Shown: in pieces, positions 2,614 through 7,448 of the stretch
Numbering within the stretch: position 1 is the first letter of the stretch
Layout of the letters: each line of letters opens with the position of its first letter
Source of the DNA: Candidatus Cloacimonadota bacterium
Lineage (GTDB): Bacteria; Cloacimonadota; Cloacimonadia; Cloacimonadales; Cloacimonadaceae
NCBI GenBank assembly: GCA_028703735.1
Contig: JAQVMI010000083.1
Location: forward strand, 1 to 7,448
Direction: 5' to 3'
DNA: 7,448 bases
Made by a program: the position numbers and the translations under genes
Notes under the pieces: model-generated
Seen by the model: only the letters and a program-made list of their open reading frames with translations
Told to the model about the DNA's origin: nothing
The model's database searches: none

Positions 2614-4613
2614 CCCAAAACCTCATCTTCCCTCATCCCTGGCACCAAACCAAGGCTGGTAAAATCAAATTCACCCCGTCCATTGTCCTTATAAGCACGC
2701 ACCCGATAGAACATATAAGGCGAATGCAAACCCACCAGATAGTGCGTATATTGCAAGCTGGGCGTAGCTCCCAGAAAATAGTATGGCGCATCATCATCTG
2801 CCAAGCCTTTAAAGAACACCAGATAGTAATCCGGCTCTATCGGTGTGTGTAATACTGTTTCGGTTACCTCATTCCAACTGATTATCGCATTACTGCCATC
2901 CATCACCAAATTTACATTCTCCGGTGGCAAGGGAGGTACATATTGCCCCGTTCCGCTTAAACGGATAGCTGCCCTGGGTAGATTGATGGAATTGTTGTAA
3001 ACAATCAGGCTATCCGTAACAGTCCCCGCTACCATAGGTGTAAAGCGGATTTCAATAGCTGCACTGTCGCCTTCTGTAATCTCAAAAGGCAATGTGAGCC
3101 CTATTACCTCAAAGGGAGTAGATGTTAACCAAAATGAAAGAGAATCAACTCTCAATGGCTCCACCCCGATGTTTCTTAACCATAAATTGTATGTGGCGTT
3201 GTACCCAAGGTATTCAACACCAAAATCAATTGGGGTTTCAGCAAAATCAAGATAAGGTGAATCTGTTGCTCCTTTGGCAATAAAGATGTCCCAATCCCCG
3301 CTACTAGTTAGTGAGGTTGTGCCAAAAGTTATGCTTCCTTGGAAATATCCCGTTACATAATTATTCCCAGTGGCATCTGTTGTTACACCGGTGCAATTGT
3401 CTTCGCTTGCCCCCCCTGCTTTCTTCGCCAAAAAATAGTTCCCGTTTGTATCAAGCTTAGCGAGAAAGATGTCGTAACTTCCGCTACTAGTAAGCGTGGA
3501 AGTACCAAAAGTAGCCGTCCCAGCAAAATTCCCCACTATACAGCTGTTCCCAATAGCATTTGTAGCTATGCACTTGCCAAAGTCACTACTTGTTCCCCCT
3601 GCTTTTCTAGCCCATAGGTAAGTACCATTGGCATTTAGCTTAGTTATAAAGATGTCGTTACTTCCACTGCTCGTGAGTGTATTAGCACCAAAAGTTGCCG
3701 TACCATGGAAATATCCCGTTACATAGCTATTACCGCTGCTGTCAGTTGCAATGCAGTTGCCACTGTCACTGCTTGTTCCACCAGCTTTCTTTGCCCAAAG
3801 GTAGTTGCCATTGCTATCCAGCTTGGCGATAAAGATGTCATAACTTCCACTGCTCGTGAGTGAGGTAGTGCCGAAAGTGGCAGTTTCATCAAAAGATCCT
3901 GTGACGTAGCTATTGCCATTGCTACCAGTTGTAATGGCATAACCAGCGTCATAACTTGCTCCACCAGCTTTCGTTGCCCACATCCCGTTTCCATTTGTAC
4001 CCAACTTGTAAATAAAGATGTCTGAACCTCCACTGCTGATGAGCACAGAACCTCCAAAGTAGGCTGTGCCATAAAAGATACCGATTACGTAACTATTACC
4101 GTTGCCGTCGTTTGCAATAGCATTAACCATGTCATTTCCAGTTCCTCCAGCTTTTACTGCCCATAGGTAACTTCCATTGGAATCTAGCTTAGCAATAAAG
4201 ATGTCCGTACTTCCACTGCTGGTGAGAGTTGTTGTGCCAAAAGTTATTGTGTTACTAAAATATCCAGTCACATAGATATTTCCGCTGCTGTCGGTGGCAA
4301 TGGCTGCACCACCGTCCCAACTTGCTCCTCCAGCTTTTTTTGCCCAAAGATAGTTGCCATTTCTGTCCTGCTTAGAGATAAAGATGTCAGAATAGCCGAT
4401 CCCATTACTAGTAAGAGTGGTAGCACCAAAAGTGGCATTGCCATTATAACTACCTATGTTATAGATGTTCCCATTACTATCAGAGGCAATGCCTTGGCCA
4501 CTGTCGACACCTATCCCCCCTGCTTGCTTTACCCAAAACCAATCCGGTGATGTTTGGCAATAAATAATACTACTTAGTATAGCCAGAGCGAAGATAATCA
4601 AAAGCTTTTTCAA
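2592..4613 (-). CDS. Secreted SBBP-repeat beta-propeller protein with ASH-like and Fn3-like domains
   Basis: This is a predicted exported or surface protein of 673 residues. The start is TTG at 4611-4613, with AAGGAG (4622-4627) 8 nt upstream. Residues 1-19 form a Sec signal peptide (MKKLL, then a hydrophobic core, ending near YCQ); the Cys19 context is not a convincing lipobox. Residues 28-456 hold seven repeats of 61-63 residues with the pattern KAGG...D...A...D..GN.YV.G.F...TFG...L.SSG..DIF..K.D.NG.YLW. This matches SBBP beta-propeller repeats and suggests one seven-bladed propeller. Residues about 453-556 resemble an ASH/HYDIN-type Ig module (DFG...G......L.N.G...L, then RFTP...G...D.L). 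Residues about 560-650 resemble an Fn3 domain. I see no T9SS sorting domain, so anchoring is unclear. Ligand or adhesive function is inference. The final residues LLEVKR and the stop are encoded by heptamer repeats. Confidence 0.85.
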   Translation of the reverse strand: MKKLLIIFALAILSSIIYCQTSPDWFWVKQAGGIGVDSGQGIASDSNGNIYNIGSYNGNATFGATTLTSNGIGYSDIFISKQDRNGNYLWAKKAGGASWDGGAAIATDSSGNIYVTGYFSNTITFGTTTLTSSGSTDIFIAKLDSNGSYLWAVKAGGTGNDMVNAIANDGNGNSYVIGIFYGTAYFGGSVLISSGGSDIFIYKLGTNGNGMWATKAGGASYDAGYAITTGSNGNSYVTGSFDETATFGTTSLTSSGSYDIFIAKLDSNGNYLWAKKAGGTSSDSGNCIATDSSGNSYVTGYFHGTATFGANTLTSSGSNDIFITKLNANGTYLWARKAGGTSSDFGKCIATNAIGNSCIVGNFAGTATFGTSTLTSSGSYDIFLAKLDTNGNYFLAKKAGGASEDNCTGVTTDATGNNYVTGYFQGSITFGTTSLTSSGDWDIFIAKGATDSPYLDFAETPIDFGVEYLGYNATYNLWLRNIGVEPLRVDSLSFWLTSTPFEVIGLTLPFEITEGDSAAIEIRFTPMVAGTVTDSLIVYNNSINLPRAAIRLSGTGQYVPPLPPENVNLVMDGSNAIISWNEVTETVLHTPIEPDYYLVFFKGLADDDAPYYFLGATPSLQYTHYLVGLHSPYMFYRVRAYKDNGRGEFDFTSLGLVPGMREDEVLGLLEVKR
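3246..4532 (-). repeat. Seven coding tandem repeats of about 183 bp
   Basis: These are the DNA counterpart of the propeller blades. Repeats 2-7 have a 183-bp period (61 codons) and the first is 189 bp. Neighbouring copies share long near-identical stretches, for example around 3655-3680 and 3835-3865. Unequal recombination could therefore change the number of blades in frame. Confidence 0.85.
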
Positions 4614-4621
4614 AATGCTTA

Positions 4622-4627
4622 CTCCTT
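4622..4627 (-). promoter_or_regulatory. Shine-Dalgarno AAGGAG deciding the TTG start of the propeller gene
   Basis: It lies 8 nt before TTG 4611-4613, and no in-frame ATG is nearby. It is contained in the 12-nt word AACAAGGAGTAA, also found before the 145-residue gene. The remaining 4628-4726 spacer shows nothing I can name. Confidence 0.75.
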
Positions 4628-4726
4628 GTTTCTTGGTGGTGGTTAATTAGCCAGCATAGAGAATAGTTGTTGGTTTGTGTTAACATCCATAGCTACCATC
4701 CCCAGATTAGCATACATCCAGAAATT

Positions 4727-5779
4727 CTAATACTTATCTATAGTTTTAATCAATGCATCGCTATGTAAATATATATCGTCCAAAGCGATAATCTGTTCTT
4801 TCCGTTCTTTCACATCATCAAAAAGCACTATGTACTTCTTTTCTTTGTCGAGCATTAGACGGCAGATTGGTTTCCGGTTTGAATCATCTAACAGAATGCC
4901 AAAGTAAGACATGGTGTCTCTGTGGAAAATTCTATTGCTATCGATTTTTTGCCTAAGGATAGATTTAACGATAAAGAAACCTTCCATTTCCTCTGCTGAA
5001 GTAACGACTCTTTTGTGTTCATCCACAATTTCCGGTGTTGATTCATCAGCCTTATCAATAACGTCTGCTTCTTTATTCAAGGCTGTCTTGAAAGTATTGG
5101 TGATGTACTCTCCAATCACCTGAGAAAAAGACTGTTTTACTAAGGCTGTGAACTGCTCCAAAACCTTAGCTGTAATTATACTGCTATAAACTTGCTTTGC
5201 AAAGTGCTTAACCATAAATTCGGATGGGTTTACGATTTCTTTGTTAATCAGGTTCTTTAGCTCGTAAGTATATTTTAGTTCTGTGGCAGTATTGATTATG
5301 GTGTCTATGTCAAAATAGGACTTATGAAACTTCTTTAGTTCCTCTATCATATTGTCTTTCAAATCAGTCAAATCAATGTCCAGAAATGGTTTTTCATCCA
5401 TTTTATTGGTTGCTTCCAAATCAGTATAAAACTTGTAAGTTAAACCATTTGTCAATATACCAAACTTAGCTTTAGACACGTGGAAATACCTCAGTAGTTG
5501 GTTGTCATGCAATGTGAGATTTGCAGCCCAATGTTTACATTCAATAAGCATGATTGGCTGATTGTCTTTGAATATTGCGTAGTCTATTTTTTCGCCTTTC
5601 TTTGTGCCAATGTCACAGGTATATTCTGGTACAACTTCACAAGGGTTAAAAACATCATAGCCTAATGCTTGGATAAAGGGCATAACTAAAGAGTGTTTTG
5701 TTGCTTCCTCGGTTTGGATCTGATCTTTTAGTTTGATTACCCTATCACATAATTGTCTGATCTGGTCTTTGAAATCCAT
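4727..5779 (-). CDS. Orphan HsdR N-terminal-type PD-(D/E)XK nuclease-like protein, 350 aa
   Basis: Likely a cytoplasmic DNA nuclease or nuclease-derived protein. The N-terminal 150 residues fit the type I restriction enzyme R-subunit N-terminal fold (HSDR_N). There is a helix with Glu24/25 (TEEATKHSLVMPFIQALGYD), then Asp66 in KIDYAIF and E80-C-K82 in LIECKHW, which is the PD-(D/E)XK pattern D-(x13)-E-x-K. All candidate catalytic residues are present. Residues about 150-250 are helical. Residues 263-350 form a separate conserved-looking domain (EGFFIVKSIL, RDTMSYFGILLDD, KPICRL, LDDIY) that I associate with stand-alone members of this group. There is no helicase motor and no HsdM or HsdS partner in the window. 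The start is ATG 5779, because AAGGAG lies 7 nt upstream; an in-frame ATG at 5809 would translate that leader. The gene is visibly AT-richer than the flanking genes. A defence role is inferred. Confidence 0.75.
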   Translation of the reverse strand: MDFKDQIRQLCDRVIKLKDQIQTEEATKHSLVMPFIQALGYDVFNPCEVVPEYTCDIGTKKGEKIDYAIFKDNQPIMLIECKHWAANLTLHDNQLLRYFHVSKAKFGILTNGLTYKFYTDLEATNKMDEKPFLDIDLTDLKDNMIEELKKFHKSYFDIDTIINTATELKYTYELKNLINKEIVNPSEFMVKHFAKQVYSSIITAKVLEQFTALVKQSFSQVIGEYITNTFKTALNKEADVIDKADESTPEIVDEHKRVVTSAEEMEGFFIVKSILRQKIDSNRIFHRDTMSYFGILLDDSNRKPICRLMLDKEKKYIVLFDDVKERKEQIIALDDIYLHSDALIKTIDKY

Positions 5780-5786
5780 GTTACAT

Positions 5787-5792
5787 CTCCTT
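5787..5792 (-). promoter_or_regulatory. Shine-Dalgarno AAGGAG deciding the start at 5779
   Basis: It lies 7 nt before the ATG at 5779. The frame extends to an ATG at 5809, but that extension would encode the Shine-Dalgarno itself and a possible -10 word (minus strand TATACT, 5794-5799). The shorter start is therefore preferred. Confidence 0.8.
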
Positions 5793-6330
5793 AAGTATAA
5801 TAAATGCATTTATTCATCTCTAACATAGTCTCTTGTTATAAAAGCATTTCAGCCTGTTCATAACGCCAATATACCTACTTGCTTTCTTTAATTCTATTGA
5901 AATGAATAACCCACTAATTTGTCAAGTATAACTTTCTCATTTTACCAAATATATGTTTAAGCGGTTCCCGTTTATTAAACACTAAATACCCTCATCACTA
6001 AGTCCCCGATATTGTAGTCTGGAAAGTTGGGAGAGTCAGGGAGAGTTGATGCATATTGAGTTTCACATTTTAAGCTGAAGCAGTAGGATTTCCATGAAGA
6101 GGCTTAAACATACATTTTTTTCTTCTCAACGTAAAAGTATAACCAGAATACAGATGGCTGAATTGCTTTCTTTAACTATTTGCCTTATATAGACATAGCT
6201 CTTACTCCCACTGCCACAACAAGCTACACAAATGTGGAAATAAAACAACAAAATTTCCTTACATTTCACTGGACAGAATCATAATACAATCTACATTTGC
6301 TCCATAGGGCTTGGCTAACCTCCTTCCCTT

Positions 6331-6342
6331 GTTGTTAACAAC
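6331..6342. promoter_or_regulatory. Perfect 12-bp palindrome GTTGTTAACAAC (candidate operator)
   Basis: A self-complementary 12-mer lies 72 bp upstream of the rightward start. The dyad could bind a dimeric regulator, but one short palindrome in AT-rich DNA is weak evidence. Confidence 0.25.
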
Positions 6343-6402
6343 TTGTAGTAGCGTCAGATAGCTGGCATTTGTGGGACTAACGATTTAGCGGGCACACCGC
6401 CT

Positions 6403-6408
6403 AAGGGA
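6403..6408 (+). promoter_or_regulatory. Shine-Dalgarno AAGGGA deciding the start at 6415
   Basis: AAGGGA lies 6 nt before ATG 6415. A TTG two codons earlier (6409) would touch the Shine-Dalgarno directly, so it is not the likely start. Confidence 0.65.
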
Positions 6409-6414
6409 TTGATA

Positions 6415-7440
6415 ATGATATCTTTAGCTACAAACTCTCCCCGGCTGGAAAAACACACCAACTTTTGTCTTAACCCCTTGGAGCAACCTTGTTCCGAAGA
6501 CCCCCTTTCTTACGAGATTATGCGCTATCCCATCACGGTGGGGCGTAGCGTTATGCACCCTGAAATCCTTACTATTCGTGATATTAGCTATGTGATGGAA
6601 GGTATTAAAACCGGATGTTACGAAGACTATAAACTTAAGCGTTCCATTAATAATTTACGGCAGATGCAAGACAAGATTGCGCAGAAACAAGCCAAGAACA
6701 GGCTGCCCTGGTTCAGCGGTTCTTTGATGCACAAGAAGCGTGCTAACGCGAATGTGAAGCAGGCAAGCTTTATGATCTTTGATATAGATCATGTGGCGAA
6801 TCCCGAAGAGACGGAAGTGGATTTCAGCGGGTTTTACGGCTATGAAAGCATCTACGAGGTGTTTCGCAGTATTCCGGGCAATTTCCAGTTAAAGCTGGGC
6901 AGGGATGTCCGCCAAATCTGGCTGAACGAGCATGACCGCATCCTGAACGGGATTCTGGATAAAGAGGATGAGGAACTGCTTGCCTATGCCACCAGAATCT
7001 ACAACAATGTGTTTTGTAGCCTGGCAATCATGTTCACTCTGTTCAAACACGGCGAAGCGCTGGCAAAAGCCATCACCACAGAGAAATGCAAGAGCTTCTT
7101 TGAAGGGCTTACCGTATCCGAAGAAACGGTTAATCAAGCCCTGTATCTGTGCAGTTACTATCTGGAAAACGCAAAGCCCATGCTTACCATCATCAGCGAA
7201 GGCGGTTCCTGGAACAACGAACGGCGCATAATAAAGCATCTGGCAAAACAGCCCGGCTACAAGGACACCCACAGCAATGTAATGAATAAACTGCACATTA
7301 AGAGCAAAGAACTTAAAGACTGCCTGTGCAACCTGTTGGAACAAAACGCTATAAGGACGGAATACCTTGTAAGAGAAGGCACTTATAAAAAAACCCTTGT
7401 CTATCGCCTCCTACCTACCGCAGGCGATATGTATTCCTAA
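6415..7440 (+). CDS. Internally deleted primase-helicase: VirE-N/BT4734-like head fused to DUF3987-like tail
   Basis: The protein is 341 residues from ATG 6415. Residues about 32-126 match the N-terminal domain of BT4734-like (VirE_N) mobile-element primases: TIRDISYVMEGIKTG, then LPWFSGSL (97-104), KKRANANVKQASF and the metal-site-like FDIDH (122-126). The family then normally continues with an SPSG.GLK segment and a DUF3987-type helicase with Walker motifs; these are absent. Instead, from about residue 140 the sequence looks like the helical end of DUF3987 proteins (LKLGRDVRQIWLNEHD, YATRIYNNVFCSLAIMFTLF, VNQALYLCSYYLENA). Residues about 265-335 look like a winged helix, probably DNA-binding. 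The likely junction is at residues 127-137. The frame stays open, so it could be a functional small derivative, a decaying relic or an assembly collapse. Replication activity is unlikely without the ATPase core. No integrase or other mobility gene is adjacent. Confidence 0.65.
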   Translation: MISLATNSPRLEKHTNFCLNPLEQPCSEDPLSYEIMRYPITVGRSVMHPEILTIRDISYVMEGIKTGCYEDYKLKRSINNLRQMQDKIAQKQAKNRLPWFSGSLMHKKRANANVKQASFMIFDIDHVANPEETEVDFSGFYGYESIYEVFRSIPGNFQLKLGRDVRQIWLNEHDRILNGILDKEDEELLAYATRIYNNVFCSLAIMFTLFKHGEALAKAITTEKCKSFFEGLTVSEETVNQALYLCSYYLENAKPMLTIISEGGSWNNERRIIKHLAKQPGYKDTHSNVMNKLHIKSKELKDCLCNLLEQNAIRTEYLVREGTYKKTLVYRLLPTAGDMYS

Positions 7441-7448
7441 AACCTGCT

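Larger units (their letters stand above)
5780..6414. other. AT-rich non-coding region between divergent genes
   Basis: About 635 bp with no convincing gene, tRNA or long repeat. It must contain both divergent promoters. TATACT (minus, 5794-5799) is a candidate -10 for the nuclease gene. TGGACA with TACATT 16 nt later (around 6273-6300) is a weak candidate for the rightward gene. GGGAGAGT occurs at 6029-6036 and again at 6039-6046, and AGCTGAAGCAG at 6073-6083; both words also resemble pieces of array 2. A 12-bp palindrome stands at 6331-6342. Confidence 0.6.

Noticed and set aside
3339..4072. Alternative-frame open readings within the propeller gene
   Set aside because: They are periodic shadows created by the 183-bp coding repeats.
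4555..4613. Lipoprotein signal in the propeller protein
   Set aside because: Cys19 is preceded by IIY rather than a small residue, so the lipobox is not convincing; ordinary Sec export fits better.
5780..5809. Ten-residue N-terminal extension of the nuclease-like protein (ATG 5809)
   Set aside because: It would encode the Shine-Dalgarno and a likely -10 word, and the family-like sequence begins at MDFKDQ.
6094..6192. 32-codon rightward frame (MKRLKHTFFSS...) in the long spacer
   Set aside because: AGGA lies 6 nt upstream, but the frame is very short, AT-driven and without recognisable features; it is not enough to call a gene.
6824..7344. Open frames antisense or out of frame to the primase-like gene
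   Set aside because: They overlap a well-supported gene fully and show no ribosome site or family resemblance.

Overview
The window is bacterial and most likely comes from the FCB superphylum, with Cloacimonadota (Candidatus Cloacimonas relatives) as my best guess. This rests on three things: a secreted SBBP-type beta-propeller protein with ASH-like and Fn3-like modules, a BT4734/VirE-N-type primase domain, and very strong AGGAGG-type Shine-Dalgarno sequences with sigma70-like promoter words. The last point argues against Bacteroidota proper. The placement is inference; there is no rRNA or marker gene here.

Layout. A leftward group of small unknown genes occupies 1-1311: a 56-residue gene, a 145-residue gene and a third that runs off the left edge. 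The last two are diverged paralogues. A divergent rightward gene of unknown function follows (1543-2109). Then come 482 bp of nested palindromes and heptamer repeats, where convergent transcription meets. Two leftward genes follow: a secreted seven-repeat propeller protein (2592-4613) and an orphan HsdR-N-type PD-(D/E)XK nuclease-like protein (4727-5779). About 635 bp of AT-rich non-coding DNA precedes a rightward gene (6415-7440). That gene looks like an in-frame, internally deleted primase-helicase: VirE-N head and DUF3987-like tail, without the ATPase core.

The most unusual content lies between the genes. Spacers at 978-1144 and 1360-1465 are tandem arrays of tiny palindromes separated by GTGAG/CTCAC. 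Thirteen of 16 palindromes have a GNA triloop (GAA, GCA or GTA) when read on the CTCAC strand. This is the loop class known for exceptionally stable DNA minihairpins. Stem sequences change while complementarity is kept, and each array flips orientation at a central palindrome. Separately, three tracts of degenerate 7-bp units (TAACnnn/GTTAnnn) stay in exact register, the longest for 17 units. Larger palindromic elements sit at 1786-1892 (inside a reading frame), 2109-2271 and 2307-2473. Several of these repeats begin at, or supply, the stop codon of the neighbouring gene.

No shared pathway links the genes. The window looks like an accessory region with a secreted surface-type protein, a possible defence nuclease, a primase relic and a lineage-specific small-gene family, all embedded in repeat-colonised spacers.
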